This document shows, in pieces, positions 31,489 through 44,001 of a stretch of DNA of 64,000 bases. Both the position numbers and the translations under genes were made by a program. This stretch comes from Poecilobothrus nobilitatus (taxonomy: Eukaryota; Arthropoda; Insecta; Diptera; Dolichopodidae), in contig OX352772.1 of NCBI GenBank assembly GCA_947095535.1, forward strand, positions 119,406,191-119,470,190, written 5' to 3'. The notes beneath the pieces were generated by a model. The model was not told where the DNA came from. It saw only the letters and a program-made list of their open reading frames with translations, and did not search any database. Every line of letters begins with the position of its first letter. Position 1 is the stretch's first letter.

Positions 31489-31896
31489 TGTCAACATATA
31501 ACTATTTGCCCATAATAAAAATACGTTTGCTATTTGCCAACATTATACTATTTGCCCAGAACATAAAATACGGTTAAACAAAATTACAATATATTAAGAA
31601 AACAGGATTAATTTAAAAAGAATATGGTTTTGGTTTTTTTTTGGAAGTCAGTCGATAAAAGAAAATAGAAGAAAGCAGTTTAAGTTGGAAGAATATAGAA
31701 TAAAATTTTTAAAGCCGAGATCATTAAATTTTGTTATTTTTATTTTATTTTTTTATTATTAAATTTTCAAATAATTTACATGAAGTCAATAATTTTTTTT
31801 TATTTTAACTAATAATTTAATGCAAATAATAAATTAAAATGAATTTATGTTTTAAATTTGGAGTGTTTTACATGAATATGAAATATAAAATCTACA
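31489..31896 (+). repeat. Probable 5' LTR of Ty3/gypsy element
   Basis: Defined only by its right end, CTACA two bases before a primer-like site, and a TGTCAACATA start. It contains two similar units (CATATAACTATTTGCCC and CATTATACTATTTGCCC). No second LTR is present for comparison. Confidence 0.4.
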
Positions 31897-31898
31897 TT

Positions 31899-31912
31899 TG
31901 GGGGCTCAACCT
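31899..31912 (+). other. Possible primer-binding site (tRNA-Pro-like)
   Basis: TGGGGGCTCAACC matches the first nine bases of the complement of tRNA-Pro and then diverges. Placed two bases after the LTR end. Confidence 0.4.
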
Positions 31913-32003
31913 AACTAAAATTTGGTAAAATAAAACAAAAAAAAAAGGCATGTAAATGAATGTACAAGAACTATCAGACAAACTATTGACAAAAAATGTC
32001 AAA

Positions 32004-32960
32004 ATGTCAACCAATAGAAATAATAACAATTGCAATCAGTGTACAAAAAAAATTAATTTAAGAACAAATAATGGACTCCAATGTGATGGAGACTGTAAAA
32101 AGTGGTTCTGTAGCCACTGCTCATCATTGGATATTGAAGTCATCCGTGAATATTCACAGAATTTGGAAAAAATTTTGTTTTGTCAATAATGCAAATTGAA
32201 ACGCCAAAAAAGAAAATCCACTTCCACTACAATGATAAGTACACCATCTAATGAGGGCAAAAATAAAATACCAGAAGCTACAACTGACTATCTAACAATT
32301 CACAGCAAACTTGAAGTCATCATAAATAACCAAACATCTCAAGGATCCGATATTAAAACATTACAAAATGAATTTAGAGACATATGAAAAGAGTATATGG
32401 ATGCATTGATTGAAGAAAACATAAGATTACGCAATGAGAATATCCAGCTTAAGGAGGATATTGTATACAACAGAATGGAAGTGGAAAAAATAAAACAATC
32501 TCAGTTAGATAAGCAGATGGAGATATGTGGTTTAGCAATTGATATTCCTGAAGAAGATCCTGCTTCACTTATCAAACAAATTTCTGAAAATGTTGGAATA
32601 GCCTTGGAATTCAAAGATGTTCATCATATCTATAAAGTTGGAAAAAAATTCAATAAATCAGGTGAGCCAGAAAATATAATAGTTGAATTTGTTGACAAAG
32701 AAATGAAAAAAAAATTAATGAATGCTGTAAAGAAAAGGAGATTGAAATGGATATATTTACTAAATCAAGTTCACAGAAAAATAATTCTATTTTTATCAAT
32801 GAAAAGCTTACAAAATATTTTAGTATATTATTTAAAAAAGCTAGGGACTTAAAAAGAGATAAAGTAATAGAGTTTGCATGGGTTAAAAATGGCAAAATAT
32901 TTATAAGAAAAACATCAACTTCAAAAATCATAAAAGTTCTAAAAGATAGTAATTTGAATG
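32004..32960 (+). pseudogene. Non-LTR ORF1p: PHD-like finger, coiled coil, nucleic-acid binding
   Basis: Starts MSTNRNNNNCNQCTKKI. Cys/His pattern CNQC, CDGDC, WFCSHC indicates a PHD-like finger. After stops near 32187 and 32386 a coiled coil follows (IEENIRLRNENIQLKEDIVY), then the conserved ORF1 core DKQMEICGLAIDIPEED, VHHIYKVGKKFN and IIVEFVDKEMKKKLM. The end (INEKLTKYFSILFKKARDLK, FAWVKNGKIFIRK) is in another frame from 32747. This is the ORF1 type that binds element RNA. At least two stops and one frameshift. Confidence 0.75.
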
Positions 32961-35778
32961 TCAACTGAAGTTTCATTTGATATGCCTATTAACACCCATG
33001 TTCAAACTAATTTGTATAATATAAATGAAATAACTATAAAAGATATAAATTCAATAAAAATTCTTTATTTAAATGTTAGAAGTTTGAAGCATATATTAAA
33101 TCATATCATTTATTTGCTAGATTCTATTAATTATACTGTTCATTTAATCGCTATTACCGAAACCTGGATTGTAGATATGGACCTCGATATAAGTAATTAA
33201 TATCAAAGAATATTCAAAAGTGTTCTCGTGTCGCCAAAATAGATCTGGAGGAGGTGTTGGGATTTTCATACACAATTCTTTGAAATATTCAATACATGAT
33301 ATTTACTGCGATGAGTACAACAGTATTGTTAGTGTAAAACTAAATGTAAATAACACAATTTGTACAATATCAGCGGTTTACAGGCCTCCAGAAAATACAA
33401 TAAATAATATCAATAAGTTTTTTTATAAAATCGAGTCACTTCTGGAAAATCTAAAAAATAAAAATTCATTAATAATTGGTGATTTTAATTTCAATATTAA
33501 AAACAAAACAGATAATAATATTAAAACTTACAAAACCATTGTTGAAACTAATTCATTTTATTTTTGTAATAAGGAAATTACAAGACCAGATACGAATACT
33601 TGTTTAGATCATGTTCTTGTTAATAATCCTAATTTAAATCTATATATTTCACTGTTTCATAATGACATATCAGATCGTATGGGTATGATAATTGAATTAA
33701 ATAATGTAATAAATGTATATAAAAAAAATATAGAAAATCAGCTGATTAAAAACATAAATTACAATCTTATCAAAAATGAATTAAATGGCGCTGTTATCAA
33801 TGAAATTAAATTAAGCAATTTAGCAGACAATCTGACATCTACAATAAAAAATGCAATGAAAAAAGCTACCGTTGTGAGAAAAATTGATAGATAAGGAATG
33901 TGTCGAGCTTATAGAAAGAAAGAATTATTGGTATAAGAAATTAGTACAAAACAAAAACTCTTAGTATATTAAATCAAAATATAAGTTTTGGCTGAATAAA
34001 TGTACAACATTAAAGAAAATAAAAAGAGAAAAATATGATAATAAGCAGTTAAGAAAAGCAAATGGCGATATAAAAAAAAATTGGCAATATATAAAAGAAA
34101 TAATTAATGGACCAAAAACGTATAATAATAAATTCTATTCAGATGTTGCACTTAATAATGTAGAAAAACTGAAAAAAATTAATAATTTCAATTTATTTTA
34201 CTTAATATTGGTGAGCAAATGGCGAAAAAATTTAGTATGGTTTATTTTCCAAAAGCTAGAACTGACAGTCAGTTTAAATTTAAATCAATAGATTTAAGCA
34301 GTACTTCAAAATTAATAAATAAACTTACAAACGTTACTTCATCAGGTGCAGATGAAATTCCACCTAATCTAATCAAGTTCTGTAAGGAGGAACTAGCTGA
34401 TCCAATTAAATGCTTAATAAACCTATCACTTCATCATGCCGAACTGCCTGACATCATGAAAATAAGCAGAGTTATTCCTATTTATAAGAACTCAGGTGAT
34501 ACCAATGATATCAACAATTTTAGACCAATATCTATTTCTTCAATATTCAGCAAAATCATCGAAACTTATGTTAATGAGCAACTTGTTAGCTATCTAGAAA
34601 ATGAAAAATTAACTAGTACTAAACAATATGGAATTAAAAGGAACAATCTAGTACACAAGGCGCATTATTTGTCATAGTTACTGAAATACAAGTAGGTATT
34701 GGTGATAAAAAGCAAGTTGTTGCTGTTTTCTTTGACTTGCAAAAAGCTTTTGATTCTGTTGACAGAACTATACTGTTGAGAATGCTATATGAATACGGGG
34801 TCAAAGGTATCTTTCAAATAGGATGCAGTTCACTGAGTGTGGAAATATAAAAAGTGATCTGAACAAGGTATCTTATGGGGTAATACAGGGTAGTTTTTTA
34901 GGTCCAACACTGTTCTCTTGTTATATAAGTGACTTCTTTAGTATGAAATTAAATGGTAAACCTTTTATATATGCAGATGATCTGGAAATTGTTTATAGTG
35001 GTAAGTCATCTTTATGCTTGGAAAATGCTATAAATGAAGATTTATTAAATATTAATGCTTGGATGAGCAGGCATAAATCAACTGTGAATACAAAGAAAAC
35101 AAAATATGTAATATTTAAGAACAAACTAAACCAAAATATTAGTATTGATTACAACAATTACAAACTGGAGGAAGTTGCTGCATACAAATACCTATAATAG
35201 ATAATAATTTGAGTTGGAATTTGCAAATAAATGAACAGTTAAAAAAAGCAAGAAAAATGGCAGGTATTTTCAAATTAATTAACAACAGGATACCACAAAA
35301 TATGGAAAGATCCCTATATTATAGTATGTTCCATAGCACAATAACGTATGCAATACACATATGGGGAAACACGTACATCAAAGATCTAAACTCAATGTAG
35401 AAGATACAAAATAAAGCGATAAAAAATTTGTTTGGATATCACAGAAGAACCTCAACCAAAATAATTCATAGGTCCCATAATATTTTGCCACTAATTTTAC
35501 ATATAAAATGCAAACTTTCTACACAAATTCATATGATGTTGACACAGAATATTAATTAAAACGTAACACCAATGTTTAATATAGAATATCATAATTACAG
35601 TACAAGATCTGCTACTAATATAAGAATAAGGTCATCAAAAATAAGGTTTAATGGGCTGGATGCAGTTTACAATTTAGGGTATAGAAATTATAATGAATTG
35701 CCAAATGAAATTAAAACTATAGATGAATTAAATATATTTAAGAAAAAATTAAATGAATTCTATTTAAATAAAATTTAA
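32958..35778 (+). pseudogene. Non-LTR ORF2: APE endonuclease and reverse transcriptase
   Basis: Endonuclease: IKILYLNVRSLKHIL, LIAITETWI, SGGGVGIFIHNSL, AVYRPPENT, SLIIGDFNFNIKN, CLDHVLVN, then HNDISDRMG. RT: SGADEIPPNLIKFCKEELAD, NFRPISISSIFSKIIE, motif A FFDLQKAFDSVDR (about 34728-34765, in a different frame), GVIQGSFLGPTLFSCYISDF, FIYADDLEIVY, and the thumb region YYSMFHSTITYAIHIWG. The last frame (35572-35778) ends ELNIFKKKLNEFYLN. The YADD box is intact. Several stops and frame changes. Confidence 0.85.
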
Positions 35779-36042
35779 AAATCAATCTAGTTAATAAGTA
35801 CATACTTAAAAATATTTATAAAGTTAATATCTTTTTCCTTTTGTTGTTTTATTTTTTACATTGATAATGGATTTCAATTTAATTTAATTTAGTTATCGTA
35901 AGTTATTATATTAGCTGTTATTGTTCTTATTTTCTTTTTTTTTATTATTAATGCACTGAATTTTAATTGTTATTTTGTTGTTATTTAACACACACTCTGT
36001 ACGAGCGAATAGGCTCTTTGAGAATGAATGAATAAATAAATA

Positions 36043-36975
36043 AAAAAAATTAACAGTTGAAGAACTAAGAGTAAGATTACGAGAATTTAAGTTAGACTAC
36101 ACTGGTAAAAAAAAATTATTGGTGAGCAGATTAGCGGAGGCGTTGGGTATTAAATTCTCATTGCAAGAAATAGCTTGAAGAAACACACTGACAGAAGAAC
36201 ATAACAGAATATCTTTAAAAGAAGTTGATTTCCTATTGGATGAATTTTCGGGAGATAATAGTATTCCTATAAAAACGTGGATAGCGGGTTTTGAAGTGGT
36301 CGCAGAGTCGGTACAGTTATCAGAAATAGAGAAGTTAGTGTTAGCAAAAAAAATTAACGGAAGCAGCAAGAGGTTATATAAGAACGGTCACATGTACAAC
36401 ATTTAATGAACCTAAAAAGGATGATTATTACACTGGTAATTTCACATGACTGTATGTGAAGCAGATACTCATAATTAATTAAGGAAAAGAAGAATGCAAA
36501 AAAATGAATCTTTCAGAGAATATGTCTATAAAATGCAGGAAATTGGAAAATGTGCTAATATTGATGAGAAATCGCTAGTTCAATATATATATAATAACAG
36601 GAATAAGTGGACGAGAAGAGCATAAATTAATTTTATACAGCGCCAAAAATACAAGGGAGTTAAGATAAAAGTGTACAGAATACGAAACATTTCAATCAAA
36701 AATTTATGAAAATAAAAATAATTATACAAGAAACTATAAGCCTGAGGCCGAATTATTCAAAGATACTCGATGCTTTAATTGTGGATCGAAGGAACATAGA
36801 AGAAAGAATTGTAAACCAGAAACAAAGTGTTTTAAATGTAACCGAAATGGCCACATCGCTACAAATTGTCCGGAATGGAAAGTGAACGCGATATATGTGG
36901 GTGAGAATTTAAAAAATATTAAAATTAATGAGTTTCGTGTTCAAGCATTAATAGATACGGGTGCAGATACATAGA
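36043..36975 (+). pseudogene. gag: Ty3/gypsy Gag with SAP domain, zinc knuckles and protease start
   Basis: LTVEELRVRLREFKLDYTG followed by KKKLLVSRLAEAL is a SAP-type DNA-binding helix pair. Then VDFLLDEFSGDN and IKTWIAGFEVVAE (retroviral-like Gag helices), LVLAKKINGS, and after frameshifts two CCHC knuckles: CFNCGSKEHRRKNC and CFKCNRNGHIATNC (about 36772-36870). The segment VQALIDTGADT (about 36940-36973) is the retropepsin active site. Stops near 36177 and 36405 break it. A SAP domain in Gag is less common and could affect chromatin targeting (inference). Confidence 0.75.
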
Positions 36976-37009
36976 AAGTGCTTTTAGGCATTTAAAAATA
37001 ACCACTTGA

Positions 37010-39120
37010 AAAAAAATGAAATTTTTTTTTTCTATATTATAATTATATGCTATGATTTTACAATATACTAGACTTAGACAATAACTTAAAATTAGGTATA
37101 AAAGTCTTAGCAATTATAATAAATATATGTAATGTTATAAAGTATAAATACAAAAATTAAATATATATATATATATTATTATTATATCCTAATTTAGTTA
37201 TAACTCTAGCTTTAATTAATTTTAGTTATAATTCTAACAATCTTTTCAGTAGAACCAAATCATTTTTTAATAAACATTTCAATTTAAATGTGAAGGTGTG
37301 TATGTTACTGCATTTCTTTAACTGTTATAAATTCTTATTGAAGAGCAAAAATTACTGTTTTTAGCCAATTCAGTTCTAGTTTTTTCATGACATAACTTTT
37401 CCATATTTCTTGTGTTATAGTTGTGAATATTCCTTCTCTTTTGTAATAACGTTTTGCTTTTAGTGACACCATTTTCTATTTTATGAATTATTTTAGCTTT
37501 TTCTACAATTATGAATTCATCTAATTTAAAGAATCCAATACTTTTGTATAGATTATCAGATGGAGTACGCCAATTCAGCCTGTATAGTATCTTGATTGCT
37601 TTATTTATTATTATGTTTATTTTATTCTTTAATGTATTTGTACAACATGACAATGTCGCCACATTGTATCGTACATGAGACATAATGTGCGCATGAAATA
37701 ATAATTTAGCTGATTTGTCATCTAATATGATACCACTTCTTTTTTAATATGTAATTAACATGATCATTCCAGGATAATTTGTCATCTATTATAATACCGA
37801 GATATTTTTAACTTTGTTCTATTACAACTTCCCTGCTATCAATACAAATTTTGGCATTGATATCAGGTTTGTTGCATCGTTTAAAAATCATGTACTTTGT
37901 TTTTTCAATGTTCACTGTTAATTTATTTCCATTTACCCATTGCATATATTTTTTCAAATCCTCATTCGCCATTTCTTCTAATAACTCAGCATTTTTTGCT
38001 GAATAGATGAGCAATGTATCATCAGCAAATATTTTATAATCAGATTTTATATTAGCAAATTGCATATTATGTGCGTACAATAGATATAATGTAGGACCAA
38101 GAACCGACCCTTGTGGCACTCCTATAGTTATAGCACGTTCAATACTACAAACACCATTAACTTTTGTTTTGATAAATTTGTTCTGCAAATAAGCTCTCAG
38201 TAATTCATGAGGCAACCCTCTTATTCCGATTTCATGTATTCTGTTCAACAATATCTAATGGTCCACTGTATCGAATGCTTTACTTAAGTCAACAAAGGCC
38301 GAGCATCGAGATTATCAACAATAGATCTTACAGAATCGTTGATAGCTACATCAGTGCCATGCGATTTTTGGAACCCAAATTGATTGATATCAAATCCCCC
38401 TAAACATTTAATAAATTCAGATATTCTTTTATTGATTATTTTTTCAAATATTTTACTCATGCAGCTAGTAAGTGTAAGAGAGTAAATCAATGTTAGTATC
38501 ATCTATCACAATTATGTTTTTATACTTAACAAACAGCTGATCTAGATGTGCAATAAATGCATAATTGTTCTCATTCTTTTGTAACACACGGCGATATTAA
38601 TAGTAGGCTTGGTATCTTCTAAAAAAATTACAATAGTATTGAAGGAGTTAGATACTTCCAAAATTTTATGATTAATATTTTGCTTTATATATATTGCAGC
38701 CCCGCCTCCTCTGCTCAAGTTATTAGATATAAACGATGCTGTATATCCAGGAATATTAAAGTACTTTTCTTCTTCGGAATATATTCAAGTTTCCCCGACA
38801 ATGATTATATCAAAACCAGTTTTAATTTTTAAGAAAGTTTTAATCTCGTGCAAATTTTTTCTCAAACTTCTAGCATTAAAATGCACCATCTTCATATTCA
38901 TTAGGTTATGCAGCATTATGGATTTCCAATCATATAATGTTACCATGATTCTCTAATTCTCTGCAGATGCTCTCTGTATTTATTATCTACATGTCTCCTA
39001 AAATAAGCTAAATCTTGTAATACTTCTTTTCGAGATATTCCTGTAGTTCCGTGATAACTAAAGTATAACTTAGAAAGTTCTTAATAGTTATTTGGCAATC
39101 CTTCTTGATGTATAAGCACT
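37010..39120 (-). mobile_element. CR1/Jockey-like non-LTR element nested in gypsy, minus strand
   Basis: Endonuclease pieces near 38895-38560 (VVHFNARSLR, NLSRGGGAAIYIKQ), RT pieces at 38502-37808 (FGFQKSHGTDVAIND, IGVPQGSVLGPTLYLLYAHN, YKIFADDTLLIYSA, NGNKLTVNIEKTKYMIF), and the C-terminal region at 37683-37318 (INKAIKILYRLNWRTPSD, HNYNTRNMEKL). Tail near 37020 is an A-run on the minus strand. The FADD box is intact, frames broken. It separates the gypsy protease active site from the rest of its Pol. Confidence 0.8.
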
Positions 39121-39124
39121 TTTT

Positions 39125-41155
39125 AAAATTAACTTACTAGGCCTCGGCTTAGGTAAGACTAGCACATTAGGGTCCTTTTCAGCAACATTCGAGGTAGACG
39201 GAATAATAACAATACAACCATTTCTAGTAGTGCCGGGTGATTCACTACGGATAAAAATATTAATAGGAAAAGACTTATGAAAAGTGTTAAGGAAATCATC
39301 AAGGAAATGCATGCTTTTATAAAGTGGAAAAAGAAAATTACATAATGAATATTCAAACAGACGAAAGTTCAGAAGTGGATGCACCTTATCAATACCAACA
39401 AAACGTGAAAGGTTTGATTGAAGAATATCAGCCAAAACGAATAGAAAATTGTCCGATCAAGATGAAAATAATTTTAGAAAATGAAACACCGATATATCAC
39501 CAACCTAGACGTTTACCAATAAAAGAAAAAACTACTGTGACGAAACAAATTAAAGAGTGGACAGATGCGGGAATTATTCGTCCGTCGATGTCTCCTTTCG
39601 CAAGCCAAGCAGTGGTTGTAAGAAAGAAGGATGGTACTCCGAGAATATGTGTGGACTACAGGGAATTAAACAGGAAAACTATTAAAGAGCGATTTCCGGT
39701 TCCAAATATTGAAGGAATATTGGATAGACCGCAGAAAGCAAAAGTTTTTACTACTTTGGATTTAAAAAATGGTTATTTCCATGTACCAGTACCAGTAGAG
39801 GAGGACAATAAGAAGTTTACAGATTTTATCGCTCAAGATGGCCAGTTCGAATTCAATTATGTTCCTTTCGGGCTAGCGAATTCACCATCGGTTTTTTTTC
39901 GACACATTAAATTAATTTTCAGAGATCTAGTGAACAAAAATATTTTAGATACGTATATGGAAGATTTAATTGTGCCATCCGAAAAAAAAACTAAACCTAA
40001 TTTTTAGACTTGCTGTGGAGAACGGTTTAAATTTTAATTGGAAAAAAAGCAAGTTTTTAAATACAATTTTTGGGCCACATTATTATAAACGGGAGGATTA
40101 AACCATCTGAAGACAAAATTAAAGCGGTTGAAAATTTTCCTGATTTAAAATATGTAAAGGACGCGCAGGCTTTTCTTGGTCTTGCAGGATTTTTCAGAAG
40201 GTTTATCAGGGAAAATTCTTTAATAGCGAAACAACTTACAAATTTATTACGAAAAAATTAATATGTTTTGATTTCACTGGTGAGAAAAAGGCTTTTATTG
40301 CTCTTAAACAAGCACTAAACAAAACCAGTTTTACCACTATACAACCAGGATGAAAAAGTAGAAGTTCATATACAGACGCTTGCAAAAGCGGAATAGCAGC
40401 TATTTTGATGCAAAAAGACGAAGAGAATCAATTACACCTAATTTACTATTATAGCAGAAAAAATAACCCGGCTGAAGAAAAATTACACAATTTGTGTTGG
40501 AAACTTATGCGGTATTTAGAGCATTAGAGAAATTTAGGATCTACTTATTGGGATCAAAGTTCAAAATAGTGACGGATTGCGCTGCATTTAAGCAAACCAT
40601 TCATAAAGAAAATTTACCGGCATCAATACAAAGATGGATTATGTACGTTCAGGAGTATGATTTCGAGGTCGAAGACAGACCTGGGAAAAGAATGATTCAC
40701 GTAGATACGCTTAGTAGAAACCCAACAATTCACATTATTGAGAACGAAACACTTGCTCGAATTAGCAAAGCGCAGGAATCTGATGATTATATTGCAGCCA
40801 TAAAAAGAATTTTGATTGACAATGGAAATTATGAAGATTTTATGATCCGAAATGACATATTAATGAAAGACTTCAACGGTCTCGAACTAGTGGTGGTACC
40901 AAGATATATGGTGAGGCAAATTATCACGAAAAAGCATGAAGAACGTCATTTTGGTGTACAAAAAAATATAGAATTAATAAATCAAGAATTTTACATTCAG
41001 AAATTAAATTAAAAGGTTAATAATTGTGTAGATAATTGCATTAAATGCATTTTAGCGAATAGAAAACATGGGAAAGCAGAAGGAATGCTATTAAATATCG
41101 ATAAAGAAGGTTTACCATTGATTACATCCCATTTAGATTTCAAAAAACAATTGTA
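39125..41155 (+). pseudogene. pol: Ty3/gypsy Pol: protease end, RT, RNase H, partial integrase
   Basis: LLGLGLGKTSTLGSF and LVVPGDSLRIKILIGKD end the protease. RT (39324-40007): GLIEEYQPKRIENC, GIIRPSMSPFASQAVVVRKK, RICVDYRELNRKT, FTTLDLKNGYFHVPV, FEFNYVPFGLANSPSVFFRH. The expected YxDD box reads TYMEDLIVPS, so its first Asp is Glu. Then LGLAGFFRRFIREN, RNase H (FKIVTDCAAFKQTIHKENLP, RPGKRMIHVDTLSRNP), and the integrase zinc region HEERHFGVQKNIELINQEFY with CIKCILANRK. It stops at 41155 before the integrase core. The mutated box and truncation mark a dead copy. Confidence 0.82.
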
Positions 41156-42060
41156 AAAAAAATGATTAATAATTTTTATTTCAATATTTCATATTTTTAC
41201 ATTTTTATTATTAAAAAATATTTATATTAAAGTGGTCACCAACCAATTTGAAAATTTTTTTCTAAATTTTCACTCTATTTTATATCTCGCAGAAACTAAA
41301 AGTAAAATTTTAATTTTTAATCTGTTTTTACATCACGCAGCTAATTTTATTAACATTTTATATGAAGCACTGCGGTGGATAAAAATTTAGTTGGAGTTGT
41401 CTAGGTAGTCCAACACTACAAATTACCTACTGAGGAGCCCAGTAATATTTAGATGGACGAACGTAGTATTTGGATGCACGTATGTTTTGTTTACAGTGTT
41501 TATTATTTTTGACTTATATTTTGCAGCATATTGAATTGGTAAGTAAGTATAAAATGTTTTCATTTCCAGCAAAACACGTTTAATAAAAACACCATCAGGA
41601 TTTTTAAACTTAGAAGATCTTTCTTCAATTTTGTCAACAATATTTTCCTTGGTGACAGTGAGATTTGATATTGAAAAATACTTATTAACTTGATGCGTTG
41701 ACTTATTGATGTCCTTGATAAATGTTGCAAGATTGATTTTCTACTCATATTTTTCTTCTTCCGTTTCAGATCCTGGTTGTCTCCTCTTTTGAAAAAACTC
41801 TTCTCCATCCTCAGAAAAGTTTAATTTTCTCCTCACTTTAGACATAATTGTTAAGAAGGTTTAATTTCAACTTAATTAAAAATTTAATTGAGTGTTAGGT
41901 CTATATATAATTTCTTTTTATATTTGTTTTTCTGAATTAAGAATTCAGAAAAATAAAAATTTATTTGATTTTTTTTCTCAAAAAATTAAAACTGTTTTGT
42001 TTTAATTTTTATAAAATAATCAATGTTTTAAAAATGAAAATACATACAATACAGTAAGCA
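41156..42060 (-). repeat. Repeat R, copy 1, with an unrecognised coding relic
   Basis: Matches 56715-57565 and, past an insertion there, 63516-63900. The minus strand (from the ATG near 41847 down to about 41490) encodes SKVRRKLNFSEDGEEFFQKR, then NLATFIKDINKSTHQVNKYF, TKENIVDKIEERSSKFKN and VFIKRVLLEMKTFYTYLP, about 115 codons with one stop. The second copy keeps the same frame in its first half, which shows it was once protein-coding. I do not recognise the protein. No terminal repeats could be defined. Confidence 0.6.
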
Positions 42061-43680
42061 GAAAAAATTAATGCACTAAATATGTTTAACAAATTCTATG
42101 CGAAAATAGGATAAAATACAATGAATAATTTAAAGAATATCTACATGCCTAAAATGAGAACAGTAAAGGATTTTAAATTTGAAAAACTAGATAATAAAAA
42201 ATATAATACTTTAGTAAATGGTCTCTCTAAAACTAAATCTGCAGGACGAGACAAAGTCTCAACAAATTTAATCAAAATAGTGAAAGATGAAATGGCCAAC
42301 AATATTATAATGTTAATAAATAAATCACTAACTGAAGGAATAATGCCATTATGCTTCCAAATGAATAAGAAAATTCCTATATATAAGAAAACATGCAGTG
42401 AGGATGAAGTAGAAAACTTTAGAACTATATCTATTGCTTCATTGTTTAGTAAACTTGTTGACACCGTTATAAACATGCAGCTTACTTAACAGCTTTATAA
42501 ACAAAACCTAGTTTGAAAACAGCAATATGGTTTCCAGCCAAATTTAAGTACACGAGCAGTACTGTTTGAAGACTTACTTTGTTCTAATGTCGTATAAGTA
42601 GTTTGCTAAAAATAAAGCTCACTGGTAAACCATTTTAGATGATCTCATCATAATTTACACAGATAGATCATGTCACAGATTAGAAGAAACAATTGAGGCT
42701 GATATGTGTAGTATTCTACAATGGATGCAGATACATAAACTTGAGATTAACGTCAGTAAAACTAAATACAGAATATTTAAAAAGGAAATCAACAGATAAT
42801 ATTGAAATTAATTAGAATGGGTTTCAAAGTAGAGATGGTGAAAAGCTAGATATATCTAGGGATTATAATAGATGAAAAATTAACATGGGAGCAGCATATT
42901 AAAAATGTAATAAAAAAAGCAATCTTTAGACTCATAAACAAAAGAGAAAATCTGTGTATTACAGCATGTTCCACAGCTCAATGACATATGGAATACAAAT
43001 ATTCGGAAACACGGCCGGCAAAAATTTATCTGCACCACAGAAAATACAAAATAAATGTATAAAAAACCTATATGGCTACAGCAACAGAACGACAACACAA
43101 AAAATACATACAGAAAATAAAATTTTACCACTGAATTTGCTCATAAAAAGTAAACTTGTCGCACAAATGCACTACTTAATCACGAAAAATACCAATACAA
43201 ACATCACACTACCTCTCAATAGAGAAGTGCATGGGTACTCCACAAGAAAGGTAGATCAAATAAAAATCAAATAAACCTCAATTAGAATTAATAAACATGA
43301 TACTGTTTACAACACTGCGTTTAAATTGTACAATGAATTACAAACAAAAAATAAAAGAAATCACAAAGTTATCTAAATTTAAAAGCCAGGTAAAAGAATT
43401 ATATGTGAATCAAATATAAAAAATTTAAGTAATTTAAACTGAATAATATAATAAATTTACAGCTGTACTATTTGTTTGTATTGTTTTGTTATTGTTATTG
43501 TTATTGATTAACTTGTTTGTAAATAAATTTTATGAATTCATGTAATTAGTTATTAGTTTTTAAGAAAAATTTCACTAATATTTTGTGATTAAATTATGAT
43601 AATTAAATTATGATGTATATAAAACGCTATAAGAGCAAATGAATTCTTTTGAGATGAAATAATAAATAAATAAAAAACAA
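42060..43680 (+). pseudogene. CR1/Jockey-like RT relic
   Basis: Begins with ALNMFNKFYAKIG-like sequence near 42070, then NNLKNIYMPKMRTVKDFKFE, LSKTKSAGRDKVSTNLIK, IPIYKKTCSEDEVENF and TISIASLFSKLVDTV, a gap, ILQWMQIHKLEINVSKTKY near 42710-42775, and YYSMFHSSMTYGIQIFGNTA (42954 on). The motif A and YADD segments are damaged or deleted. The tail AATAATAAATAAATAAAA (43660) resembles that of the element ending at 36040, and the two share a layout. Its 3' end forms the start of the tandem duplication. Confidence 0.75.
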
Positions 43681-43834
43681 ATAAGTAAATAATAATAGGA
43701 GCAGAAAACAACTAGTTTAATGTTTTTAATTGGGTTATTGATTTTTTTTTGTTGAGTGTCTTGTGAAACATTTTAAATTTTTTACAAATTATTTTTAAAT
43801 TATTTATATATTTATATATTATTAAAAAGAAAAC

Positions 43835-43934
43835 AAAGCCGATAGCCCTGGCAGCTAGTGCTTTTAAATCACTATTGTATATAATTTGAATTATATTCAA
43901 TAAAAAATAATAATAATAATAATAAAAAGAAAAC
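43835..43934. mobile_element. 100-bp retroposed insertion with target duplication
   Basis: Present only in the left duplication copy. Flanked by AAAAAGAAAAC at 43824-43834 and 43924-43934. The insert starts AAAGCCGATAGCCCTGG and ends with a TAA-type tail (AATAATAATAATAA). It looks like a SINE or a strongly 5'-truncated non-LTR end. The right copy shows a single AAAAAGAAAAC at the same place. Confidence 0.7.
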
Positions 43935-44001
43935 GGAGAAAATGTTTACTAATTAAACTTTATTTACTTTACAATTTTTTTAATTTATATTACTTAATAA
44001 A

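Larger units (their letters stand above)
31990..36040 (+). mobile_element. CR1/Jockey-like non-LTR retrotransposon with PHD-type ORF1
   Basis: Nearly complete two-ORF element with almost no 5' leader and a 3' tail GAATGAATGAATAAATAAAT near 36020. It interrupts the gypsy Gag close to its start, since TTAACAGTTGAAGAACT directly after the tail continues Gag. Related RT relics lie at 42060-43680. Confidence 0.75.
31899..41155 (+). mobile_element. Ty3/gypsy-type element split by two non-LTR insertions
   Basis: Pieces in order: primer site (31899), probable Gag start MNVQELSDKLL at 31956, non-LTR insertion to about 36040, Gag body and protease start (36043-36975), minus-strand non-LTR insertion (about 37010-39120), protease end, RT, RNase H and the first part of integrase (39125-41155). 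The 3' end and right LTR are missing, replaced by repeat R. Confidence 0.7.
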
